A stretch of 64,000 nucleotides of DNA from Mercurialis annua. Taxonomy: Eukaryota > Streptophyta > Magnoliopsida > Malpighiales > Euphorbiaceae. The notes beneath the pieces were generated by a model, which saw only the letters and a program-made list of their open reading frames with translations, did no database searches and was not told the origin of the DNA. The position numbers and the translations under genes were made by a program. Shown in pieces: positions 37,095 to 46,855 of this stretch (position 1 is the first letter of the stretch; each line of letters begins with the position of its first letter). The stretch lies in assembly GCF_937616625.2 (NCBI RefSeq), contig NC_065576.1, positions 49,658,128 to 49,722,127 on the forward strand, read 5' to 3'.

Positions 37095-38457
37095 CCTATA
37101 GTTAATGATATGATAATTAATCAATTAAATAATAAATGACGATCTATAATTTAAGATAAAATAAGATAGTGTCAATCAATTTTAAATGAAGAAAGTGATT
37201 ATAAATATTTCATATCTTTGTTTTTTTAGTTTAAATAAGTTGAACTATATTTTTTGGGATTTTAAGAAAGAATTGAACTGGACAGATTTTCGATTTATAG
37301 TCAAATTGGTTCGATTTGATTTTAAACGTCATGTTTATATTAAGCCAATAAACATTTGCGATAAAGAATTTTTTAATTACTATTTATTTTTTAATTATTC
37401 AATTTTTTTATATGGCTACGCACAATTATTTTGTTATACCAATGACATGACGTAACGGTTGTGTTGTATAATTATCTATACAATACACATGGATCCAGCA
37501 GATGGACATGAAGAAATCCAGAAGATATGTGGCAAATAAACTTTGAGGGTACATCTCTCAAAAAAAAAAAAGTTTTTAAAATTGGCCATGCCATCATTTA
37601 ATTCCATTTACAGCAACAAATACACAAATGATTTCTTTCTTCTTAATTTCTTTCTGTTATTTTACAGTTCTGACTCTTAAATTCACAAATCCGAACACCA
37701 TTTCAGAGAGTATGTGTTTAGTGCTTTTTACTCCATGAATGCAATATGTGTTGTGTTTTTTTTTTGTTTTGAAGTGTTATTTCAAAAGCTAAAATCCCAC
37801 ATTGGAAGTTTAAAAGACTATACTTAAATTTATATAGTATTTTTTATCATGCTCATTATATAAAGAATTTGAGGTATTGCCTACAACACAATTACATTGA
37901 ATACAACTTTATTAATTTTAAAGATTGAAAAGCATCAGACGCTAATTGGATAACCACCATTTGATAAGCCATTTTTAATGTTCTGCAGGTTAAAAGATTC
38001 CACTGAAAAGGTAGACTACATAATTACTCAAATACAGGAAACCAAAATTTCAAATGTAACATTTGATGTCAATGTCTCTTTTGCTAATGCGCCATTTGAT
38101 GCCATTAGAAAAATCAAAAAGAAAAAAAAGAAAGTGAAGAAAAAAATAGATGCTAATTGAAAAAGATGACGGATGAGACGATTAAAAAGAAAAAAATAAG
38201 AAAGAATAAAAATCAACCAAAAACAGGAGGTTACCCACACCCATCCTCACTTTTGATTCAGCAGCTGCATAGATTAAAATAATTGCAATTAATTATAAAC
38301 GTGTTATATTTGATAAATATTTTAATTTTAGCTACAACAACTAATTAAATTGTAGATTCTATTTTTTTTTAAATTAGGCTTTTAGCGTGGTCCAAAATTC
38401 ATAATCTTATAACCATACTTTTGTCACAATTCTTGTTAGGTTTCCTTTTCTTCTATA
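37095..38457. other. Intergenic DNA, nothing certain
   Basis: AT-rich. A motif AATCCCACATTGG near 37792 followed by TTATATAG resembles the upstream/TATA arrangement of plant snRNA genes and also many LTRs. No U-RNA sequence follows, so no gene is called. Confidence 0.35.
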
Positions 38458-39499
38458 CTAGTGTAAAACCCTCGCTTCGCTTCGGAATTGATTAAATTAA
38501 AGATAAAATATGAATTGGAATTCAGTAATTTAAATTATATAAATATTGACGGTTTAGGAAAAAAATATTGTTTTAATATTCAAATTATATGTTTGATTAT
38601 ATAAATCTTAATATTTTATCTAACATGATAGCATAATTTTTTTTGAATAAAATATGGATAATATATTATACTATTAATTAAGCACTATATAATGGTATAT
38701 CAGATAATTATAAGTTATATTAAATGCGGCTATTTAGTTTTTTAAAAAATATATATCGAGACAGATAAATGAAAAATTGATAATTTTTAGATTTAAATAT
38801 AAATAATTTTTTTATATAAGCATATTTTATAATATTTTGTATAAATATTATAAAATATAAATATACAATAAACATACAACATGATATATAATAGAATAAA
38901 CATGCATTTTTAAATTTAATAATAAAACTAATAAAAATATGTATAGTATATTTTAATGAACTTTTAGAAAAAAAAGTAGTTAATATTTTACTTTAAAAAA
39001 TGATTTTAATTTTTTGGCTGAAATTTATAATTTACTATTGTTATCATTAAAATTAATATCAAATTTATATTTTTTGTAAAAATGTGATTAGTTTTAGATT
39101 TGGACCAATATAGGAAGTAATTAGGACTTAAAGGATTGTATTTTTATTATATTTCACATATATAGATAAAATTATTATATATTTCAAAAATAGATTATAA
39201 AAAGAAGAGTGGGGTCCGTGGACCCCATCTGTGTGCATAATTATGCAACTCGGATGGTTTTGTTGTAATTAAATTATCAAAATTGGTTTTTGATATTTAG
39301 CAATAGTTGGTGTTTTGGTAATAAAGTAAGGAAGTGTTGGGCATTTAATAGAGAACTCTAAGGAACATACCAAAATGGACATTGAAATTATTCTGTTTAT
39401 AGTGGTTAGTTTGTTATTATTTCAAAAGCCTTGGTTTTTTAGTAAAATGAACCCTTAATGAACAGTGTTTTTGGTTCATCTTTATACTAGTTATATAGA
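38458..39499 (-). mobile_element. Compact non-autonomous Helitron (1042 bp)
   Basis: On the minus strand the 3' end is a CGAAGCGAAGCGAGGG-type imperfect hairpin, then TTTTACACTAG with CTAG at 38458-38461. The 5' end is TCTATATAACTAGTATAAAG at 39499. Insertion is between A and T (A38457/T39500). Inside, near the 5' end, are a GGGGTCC/GGACCCC hairpin (39211-39226) and a 14-bp palindrome TGCATAATTATGCA. No ORFs. Confidence 0.8.
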
Positions 39500-40393
39500 T
39501 TTGTAGTTATTCAATTATAAATGAATATATATACAGATAAAGTTGTTGAAAAAACTGAAAATAGACAAGAACATATTTTTTTTGACAATCAAATAATTTT
39601 CATTAATAATAAAGAGCAATTATATGTGTAAGAATTTAAAAAGGGTATATGACCGTTTCTAATGACCTGACATGGAACAAGATATAAACCTTGATTCGCA
39701 GATCACCTTACAAAATAAACTCAAAATTACATAACTGCTCTAACACAATAAGATCCAATTCTTTTCTGTCTAACAGAAGACTACCAAACTCTTCATAAAA
39801 AACATCAAAACTTTCAAAAAAGAAAGACAATCGCTGTAAAATAGTTATAAAGCAATATATTGAAATTGATGCGCCTCGCCGATAGATTTACCAACCAAAA
39901 TAGAAAAGATGAAAAGGGGTTGGTCATTTATTTTATTCTAAAGCAATAAAAAAAATAGCTACCGCCAACGGCAAAAATAAACCATTGACGGCAGCCGAAG
40001 CGAAAAACAAAAAGAGAAACGCTTGACGGCTAGAGTTTTCTATTTGAGAGAGAGGGTTTTTTAGTTAACTTTTTCATTTAAAACCATAGACAAGAACATA
40101 CTTGGTTTAAAAGTTAGTATTTCTTAAAAAAAATGTCAATTTTTCTGTTCGAAATGTTCGTAACAGAACTTAAATTTATCAATAAAATTAAATCATATTT
40201 GAAGAATTTAAAGCTGTAGTGAGGACATGTGGTGCAAATGAAATTGAATATTACATTTAATGGGGTAATTATGCAGAGTGGAAAATATGAGGGACTATTT
40301 CTTCCAATGATTATTTACATTGATAATAAAAATAATTAAGATCTGTAGCTGTTTTATTGTTGTCTCAGTATTGATTTGGTTCTTCTATTAATA
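39500..40393. other. Left flank of the LTR retrotransposon
   Basis: AT-rich, no gene recognised. It ends with the TGATG target copy at 40394-40398. Confidence 0.4.
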
Positions 40394-40398
40394 TGATG

Positions 40399-40854
40399 TG
40401 ATACCGACCTAATGATATCCGAACTCCAAGCATCGCCTAACGAATGCTATGCTCGCCCAACGGGTCTCCAACGAGTATCGCCCATGTCTGTCTCGGGCGG
40501 ACTTATCCAGGTCTGCCATTAAGACAACCTCATCCACTCCGTTCCCTGACACCCACTACCCGGGATAATCGGGAACGTGCCTTCACCACTATCAATAATC
40601 GTGGGATAAACCCACGATTTCCCAGATAACAACCGCCTCAAACTCATTATAAAAGGAAGCCACCGAATGCTGAGAAGGGTAAGCACAAATCAGACTTAAA
40701 TACTCTTACATTCATTTACCTATCAAAAAACCCTCTCTGACTTAAGCATCGGAGTGGCTTTCAGGCTGAACAAGCCTGAAGTCCTTTGAGCTTACATTTG
40801 TTACTTGTGCAGGAAAAACAGTACGGGCGACCCTTTAAAGATCGACCTGTATCA
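40399..40854 (+). repeat. 5' LTR
   Basis: 456 bp, TG...CA. TATA box TTATAAAA at 40647-40654 for genomic RNA. It contains hairpins such as AATCGTGGG/CCCACGATT. It differs from the 3' LTR at one base (A40521 versus T50271). Confidence 0.97.
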
Positions 40855-40856
40855 TT

Positions 40857-40874
40857 TGGTGCGGTGAGCGTGGA
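40857..40874 (+). other. Primer-binding site
   Basis: TGGTGCGGTGAGCGTGGA starts two bases after the LTR. The TGG pairs with the CCA end of a tRNA. I cannot name the tRNA with confidence. Confidence 0.6.
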
Positions 40875-40929
40875 GCTTATTAGTTTTGTCGTTCCTTTTA
40901 GATACTTTTCAGAATTTGCTTTTTCAAGG

Positions 40930-43900
40930 ATGGATCCCCCACGAGATAATACTCTACCGGCTACCAACAGAGAAGACAGGGAAACAGAACCACCGGCCCT
41001 AAATCTGTTTCCCCCAACCAGCGAAGAAGGGGAAACCAGCGACCCCCTGGCGATAAGACAGACGATACCTCCGATAGCCATAGCCCCTGATGAAGAGCCA
41101 ATCAACAACCAAGCAATGTTCAAGGCTTTCCTAGAAATCACCAGTCTACTTAAAGACATCAAACAGAGTATCTCGTTAAAATCGCCAGAGCAGGGATCAG
41201 GGAAATCACCAGTACAGAAGTCAACGTCAACCATGGACAAGGGAAAAGAACCGATGCGAGAGGAAGGTGCCCCTGAAAATTCCGCAAAGAAACAAAATGC
41301 CCCCATCGTAATTCCAGACGAAGAACGTTGGATGGATGAACAACACACCCTCAAAGGCGGAGAAGAGCATCTGGAGGAAAAAGTCCGCCAAGTCATGAGC
41401 AGGCTTGGAATAAGATGTGAAGACGTAGACATCTCTCTTCGAAGTGACTCGCCGCTTGCAGATTTCATCATCTCTCACGAGTTCCCTACAAAATTCAGAT
41501 ACCCCCCAAATTTGGAATCATACGATGGAACAGGCTGTCCCAAGAGCCATATTCACAAATTCCAAGCGGTGATCAATGTTCAGACAAACTTGGATCACGT
41601 ACTGTGCAAACTTTTCCCTACTACCTTAAAAGGTCTGGCGCAGGAATGGTACCAGAGTTTAAAGCCAGGATCAGTGCTGACGTTCAAACAATTCTCAGGA
41701 CTTTTCCAGGCTAGATTCGTAGCATGCATCCCTCAAAAGAAGTTGTCCACAGACCTGCTGGCCATCATGCAATGGGAAGGAGAGACACTCAGGAAGTATG
41801 TAGAAAGATTCAATAAGGAGGCGATGCAGATAGAAGACCTGAGCCAGGAGATCGCCTACACAGCATTACTCAATGGAACTACCAACTCCGACCTACGAAA
41901 GGAATTGTTGGCCAAATCACCAAAATCATTTACCACACTGATGACCATCGCACATACACAGATCAGAGTGGATGATGGCCAGAGAGAGATAGAGAATCGC
42001 CTCGGACGGGTGGAAGAACGAACGTTTGCAGAAAGAAGAAATGGGGACAGATCGCCCATAGGAAAGAGGTTCGGAGAAAAAGGCAACGACCATTTCAGAA
42101 ATAAAAGGAAAAAAGACGAAGATAGGCGATATACGCCCCTGAACACAACCAGAACCAACGTACTGTTTTGGGTAAAAGACAGCCGAGAGAAGGTCAGATG
42201 GCCAAGGAAGATGAACGCTGCATCAGCCAGCAAAAGAGACAATAGCAAATACTGTGAATTTCACAGAGACAACGGCCACACCACAGATGAATGCTGGCAC
42301 CTGAAGGAGGAGATAGAGAAGCTGATAGAAAGGGGATCCCTTTCCCAGTTCGTAAAAAGGGACACCGAAGCCAGAGAAACGGAATCAGAAAGAAAGAAAG
42401 AGCGGAAAGAAGAAATCGCCAGAAGACCCAGACCAGAGCCAGCAGGCGTGGTTAACGTAATAATGGGCGGATCGACCGGAGGAGACAGCAATACTACAAG
42501 AAAGAAAGCTGCAAGAACAGTCTACTCAGTTAGCCCAGGTGCACCGAATGCTAAGAAATTCAGAAGCGTATCTTTTTCGGAGGGCGATAGTCATGGCTTA
42601 TCAGTCCCCCATGAGGACGCCCTAGTTGTCAAGGGGCGAGTCAACAATTTCGAGGTATCTCGGATGCTTGTAGACACGGGAAGTTCGGTAAACATGATCA
42701 CGATGGAGGTGTTCGGCAGAATTGGACTCAAAAAAGAAAATTTGACACATGTCTCTACTCCACTGGTGGGACTAGGAGGCAAATCTGTACAGGTGGAAGG
42801 ATCACTGGAGATAAACATCCAACTAGGGGATGGAGAGATCTACAAAGAGATCCGAGCAGAATTCATGGTGGTCAATATGGACTTCGCATACAACGCAATT
42901 CTCGGAAGGCCACTCTTGCACGATACGTGCGCATCCATTTGCATGAGGTACCTACTGATGAAAATCCCAACCAGAGAAGGCGATGCCGAAGTCAGAGGAT
43001 GCCAAAAGTCAGCCAGAGAAGCATACTTCACAGCTCTCAGGAAAGTTCATATAACCTTGCCAGTACTAACAATGGAACCTCCAGAGAAGAAGGAAAGGGC
43101 GGAGCATTATGGGCGAACCGCGAAAATCGAATTATCCCCAGGAAAGGAGATAGAAGTAGGAGATGAGCTAGAAGAAGAAATCAAACGATCTCTGACAGAA
43201 AACCTCAGATCGCTTGGAGACTCCTTTGCCTGGACAACAGACGAATTGATTGGAGTAGACCCGGACGTCATATGTCATCGGTTAAACATAGCGACCGACG
43301 CTAAGGCAGTGATACAGAAGAAGAGAAGGCACTCGCCCGAAAAACAACTCGCCATCGCAGAAGAGGTCGCCCGATTAAAAGCAGCAAACGTGATCAAAGA
43401 CGCCTATTATCCCAAGTGGGTAGCAAATGTGGTGATGGTAAAAAAGTCCAATGGCACTTACCGAATGTGCGTGGACTTCACAGATCTGAATAAAGCATGT
43501 CCCAAAGATAGTTTCCCACTTCCACACATTGATCAGTTAGTAGACTCCACAGCAGGTCACGCCCTCTATACATTCCTAGATGCCAAGGCGGGATATCATC
43601 AGATACCTATGGCACCTGAAGATCAGGAGAAGACGGCCTTCATAACGGACCAGGGATTATTTTGTTACAAGATGATGCCCTTCGGTCTGAAGAACGCAGG
43701 AGCCACATATCAGCGGCTGGTGAACTCAATATTCAGAGATCAGATAGGAAAACACATGGAAGTTTATGTGGATGACATGATCATCAAAAGCATCCGAGCT
43801 GAAGACCACCCAACAGATGTGAAGATAGTCCTGGAGACACTAAAGAGGTACCAGCTAAAACTCAATCCGGAAAAGTGCGTATTCGGAGTACCGGCAGGCA

Positions 43901-46317
43901 AGTTCTTGGGATACATGGTCTCTCAGCGGGGTATCGAGGCTAACCCAGATAAAATCGAAGCGGTCTTAAAAATGACACCGCCGCGGAGCATACATGAAGT
44001 CCAGAAGCTCAACGGCCGGATTACGGCTCTAGGTCGGTTCATGTCCTGCTCGGCAAAACGATGTCTGCCTTTCTTCAAAACCCTGAAACAGATCAAGAAC
44101 TTCACATGGACAGCAGAATGCCAGCAGGCGTTTGAGGAATTGAAAAGCTTCCTATCTTCGCCCCCACTGTTGGCGAGACCGGATCCGGGCGACGTATTAT
44201 ATTTATACATCTCTTGCTCTGACGAAACAATAGCAGGAGTATTGGTGTCGGAAAAAGGAGGAGAACAATACCCGATCTACTACATTAGCAAAGTACTCAG
44301 AGATGCGGAGCTGAGATACCCGAAGTTGGAGAAGCTGGCGCTATGCGTATACACCGCCACCATCAAGCTCCGACATTACTTCGAAGGGCACCAAGTCATT
44401 GTACGGACCGACCAACCATTACGAAAAATCCTCCAGAAGGCAGAGACAAGTGGACGCATAGCAGAATGGGCCGTCAAAATAGGAAGTCTGGGCGTTATCT
44501 ATGAAGCTCGAAAAGCACTGAAAGCTCAAGCACTAGCCGACTTCTTCGCAGAATTAACGTTCAAAGAACCCATGGAGGACAAAACGACTCCCTGGGAGAT
44601 ACACGTCGATGGAGCAGTTTGCGGAGAAGGAGCGGGCATCGGAGTCGTGCTCAAAGGACCAGGAAGAATCCAAATGGAATACTCAGCAAGACTCGAATTT
44701 CCAGCTTCCAACAATGTTGTGGAATATGAGGCGCTGATAACAGGGTTGCAATTATGCGAAGAGCTCAATATCTCCGAAGTCCAGATCTACAGTGATTCAC
44801 AACTGGTTGTGAACCAAGTCTCAGGGAACTTCGAAGTAAAAGAAGCTACATTGAAGAAATACGCCAAGCAGGCCAAAACCTTCTTTGCCGATAATGGGCG
44901 ATCCTGGTCATTACAGGAAATACCCAGAGCAATGAATGGAAGATCAGACGAATTGGCAAAGTGGGCAGCAACAAAGAATTACGACTCAATGAGAAACATC
45001 CCTCATGAAATCAAACGACAGCCCAGCTTTCAAGAAGAAATTGAAGAAGGCGAAGTACTGATGGTAGAAGGGGAAGAAACCTGGATGACCCCCCTCACAG
45101 CGTACCTGGCTAATGGAATACTCCCCGAGGATAAAAAGGAAGCCAAAAGAATAGTGGTACTCTCATCAAAGTTCGGAATATACAACGGCCAGCTGTACAA
45201 ACGGTCATTCACCCATCCCTGGCTAAGATGTGTGAACAAAGAAGAAGGAGAATACATCATGAAAGAATTACATGAGGGGACCTGCGGAGCACATGACGGA
45301 GCATCAACACTGGTCAGGAAAGCACTGCTACAAGGCTATTATTGGCCCACGATGAAAGAACAAGCTACAACGCTAGTAAGGGGATGCTGGCCTTGCCAGC
45401 AACATGCCTTGGTACCGAGAAAGCAAGCTTCAGAAATGAAACCCATCGGCAGTGCATGGCCGTTCGCCCAGTGGGGTATGGACATCCTGGGACCTCTCCC
45501 TTTGGCCACAGGACAACGGAAGTTCCTGGTAGTGGCAATCGACCACTTCACCAAGTGGATAGAGGCAGAACCACTGGCAAAAATCACCCAACAACGCATA
45601 ACTAACTTTTTCTTTAGATCTATCTTGTGCAGGTTTGGAATACCGAAGGTGCTGATCACAGACAACGGAAAGCAGTTCGACTCAGCAAAGTTTAGAAAGT
45701 TTTGTGCCGAATATCTGATCGACCTAAGGTTCACTTCGGTTTACCATCCACAATCAAATGGGCAAACCGAAGTGGCCAACAGAATCCTACTGGCCGGACT
45801 AAAAAGAAGACTAGACGAGTGCAAAGGAAGATGGGTAGAAGAACTCTACAGCGTCCTATGGAACTACCGTACCACCCCTAGAGAATCAACGGGCGAAACT
45901 CCATTCGCCCTGGCCTATGGAACGGAGGCTGTAATTCCTGTAGAGATCGGCGCACCCACGCCAAGGACAGAAGACAACCAGCTAAACCTAGAAGAAAACG
46001 AAGAAGAGCTCAGGAACAATCTGGATCTCCTGGTTGAAAAAATCAACAGATCAGACATCAGGATGGAAGCCTACAGACAAAAGATGGCCAAACATTTCAA
46101 CAGCCATGTAAAGAAAAGAAAATTCAAACTAGGCGACCTCGTCATGCGAAAAATCGAAGTCAAAAGAGGAGAAGCAGGAAGCGGAAAACTGCAGCCAAAC
46201 TGGGAAGGACCTTACACCATCAGCGAGGTCATTAAAGAAGGAACATTTAAACTCACCAACTCCATGGGAAGAATCATACCAAGGACATGGAACGCCAACA
46301 ACTTGAGAAAAATTTAG
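40930..46317 (+). CDS. Gag-Pol polyprotein, intact (1795 aa)
   Basis: One uninterrupted frame from ATG 40930, the first in-frame ATG after the LTR, to TAG 46315-46317. Order: gag (LKGLAQEWYQSL, about residue 230); knuckle CX2HX4HX4C (CEFHRDNGHTTDEC, residue 442); aspartic protease DTGSS (582); reverse transcriptase with YVDD (946-949); the usual RNase H (YPIYYISKVL); a second, archaeal-type RNase H (WEIHVDGA, Asp 1227; IYSDSQLVVNQV); integrase with an HHCC finger (His 1448 onward) and a D1518-D1578-E1614 triad (D-35-E spacing, TDNGKQF). It would make gag particles, copy the RNA and insert the cDNA. Gag and pol share one frame without a shift or stop. All catalytic residues checked are present. 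Confidence 0.96.
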   Translation: MDPPRDNTLPATNREDRETEPPALNLFPPTSEEGETSDPLAIRQTIPPIAIAPDEEPINNQAMFKAFLEITSLLKDIKQSISLKSPEQGSGKSPVQKSTSTMDKGKEPMREEGAPENSAKKQNAPIVIPDEERWMDEQHTLKGGEEHLEEKVRQVMSRLGIRCEDVDISLRSDSPLADFIISHEFPTKFRYPPNLESYDGTGCPKSHIHKFQAVINVQTNLDHVLCKLFPTTLKGLAQEWYQSLKPGSVLTFKQFSGLFQARFVACIPQKKLSTDLLAIMQWEGETLRKYVERFNKEAMQIEDLSQEIAYTALLNGTTNSDLRKELLAKSPKSFTTLMTIAHTQIRVDDGQREIENRLGRVEERTFAERRNGDRSPIGKRFGEKGNDHFRNKRKKDEDRRYTPLNTTRTNVLFWVKDSREKVRWPRKMNAASASKRDNSKYCEFHRDNGHTTDECWHLKEEIEKLIERGSLSQFVKRDTEARETESERKKERKEEIARRPRPEPAGVVNVIMGGSTGGDSNTTRKKAARTVYSVSPGAPNAKKFRSVSFSEGDSHGLSVPHEDALVVKGRVNNFEVSRMLVDTGSSVNMITMEVFGRIGLKKENLTHVSTPLVGLGGKSVQVEGSLEINIQLGDGEIYKEIRAEFMVVNMDFAYNAILGRPLLHDTCASICMRYLLMKIPTREGDAEVRGCQKSAREAYFTALRKVHITLPVLTMEPPEKKERAEHYGRTAKIELSPGKEIEVGDELEEEIKRSLTENLRSLGDSFAWTTDELIGVDPDVICHRLNIATDAKAVIQKKRRHSPEKQLAIAEEVARLKAANVIKDAYYPKWVANVVMVKKSNGTYRMCVDFTDLNKACPKDSFPLPHIDQLVDSTAGHALYTFLDAKAGYHQIPMAPEDQEKTAFITDQGLFCYKMMPFGLKNAGATYQRLVNSIFRDQIGKHMEVYVDDMIIKSIRAEDHPTDVKIVLETLKRYQLKLNPEKCVFGVPAGKFLGYMVSQRGIEANPDKIEAVLKMTPPRSIHEVQKLNGRITALGRFMSCSAKRCLPFFKTLKQIKNFTWTAECQQAFEELKSFLSSPPLLARPDPGDVLYLYISCSDETIAGVLVSEKGGEQYPIYYISKVLRDAELRYPKLEKLALCVYTATIKLRHYFEGHQVIVRTDQPLRKILQKAETSGRIAEWAVKIGSLGVIYEARKALKAQALADFFAELTFKEPMEDKTTPWEIHVDGAVCGEGAGIGVVLKGPGRIQMEYSARLEFPASNNVVEYEALITGLQLCEELNISEVQIYSDSQLVVNQVSGNFEVKEATLKKYAKQAKTFFADNGRSWSLQEIPRAMNGRSDELAKWAATKNYDSMRNIPHEIKRQPSFQEEIEEGEVLMVEGEETWMTPLTAYLANGILPEDKKEAKRIVVLSSKFGIYNGQLYKRSFTHPWLRCVNKEEGEYIMKELHEGTCGAHDGASTLVRKALLQGYYWPTMKEQATTLVRGCWPCQQHALVPRKQASEMKPIGSAWPFAQWGMDILGPLPLATGQRKFLVVAIDHFTKWIEAEPLAKITQQRITNFFFRSILCRFGIPKVLITDNGKQFDSAKFRKFCAEYLIDLRFTSVYHPQSNGQTEVANRILLAGLKRRLDECKGRWVEELYSVLWNYRTTPRESTGETPFALAYGTEAVIPVEIGAPTPRTEDNQLNLEENEEELRNNLDLLVEKINRSDIRMEAYRQKMAKHFNSHVKKRKFKLGDLVMRKIEVKRGEAGSGKLQPNWEGPYTISEVIKEGTFKLTNSMGRIIPRTWNANNLRKI

Positions 46318-46376
46318 CGACAATGGGTCGCCATCCGACATGATTAGTTATTCCTTAAGAATTAACATAATTAGTC

Positions 46377-46493
46377 AAGCGATGTTTAGTTTCAATATTG
46401 TATTTCAATTCCTCCAAGTGATGTTTAATCACAGCATTGTGTTTCAATTTCTACAAGTGATATTTCATCACATTATTGTATTTGAATTTATGC
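46377..46493 (+). repeat. Three-copy 39-bp tandem repeat after pol
   Basis: Each unit begins AAG(C/T)GATRTTT and contains TATTGTRTTTCAATT. Three adjacent copies are moderately diverged. They lie between the convergent ends of gag-pol and the antisense gene. Confidence 0.85.
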
Positions 46494-46795
46494 AAGTATT
46501 TTAATTTACCCTTGCTCGGACAAGGAATTTCCACAGATATCGCCTCTTTACCATAATTACTGATTACCTAAAATATTTCCAGAGAGGAGAACTGACGAGT
46601 TCATTCCCAAAAAAGGAAAATTCACAGTCAAAATATATATATCGCCTAAAATAAAGAGAACATAGAAGCTAACTGTCTCAAAAATAAAGAAGGCAAAAAA
46701 GATATATATTAAAAAGAGGGCAAATGCCCCACACAAAAATTACAAAGGAAAGTAAAATTCCTAACAAAAGAAAATATACAAATGTACAAAGTACA

Positions 46796-46818
46796 TAAAA
46801 AAAAAGGGGGGGGGGAAA
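46796..46818 (+). other. Internal polypurine tract
   Basis: An A-run followed by ten G and AAA, about 40 bp beyond the stop codon of the antisense gene. It resembles the element's real polypurine tract and could act as a second plus-strand primer. Unproven. Confidence 0.5.
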
Positions 46819-46855
46819 TTCTTCCTATACAAAAACTAAAGGGAGAAAGAGGAAT

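Noticed and set aside
37785..37860. Plant snRNA-type promoter (ATCCCACATTG plus TATA)
   Set aside because: No U-snRNA sequence follows, and the same motif is common in LTRs.
40444..40629. 61-codon frame in each LTR
   Set aside because: Lies in the LTR upstream of the TATA box and appears in both LTRs only because they are copies.
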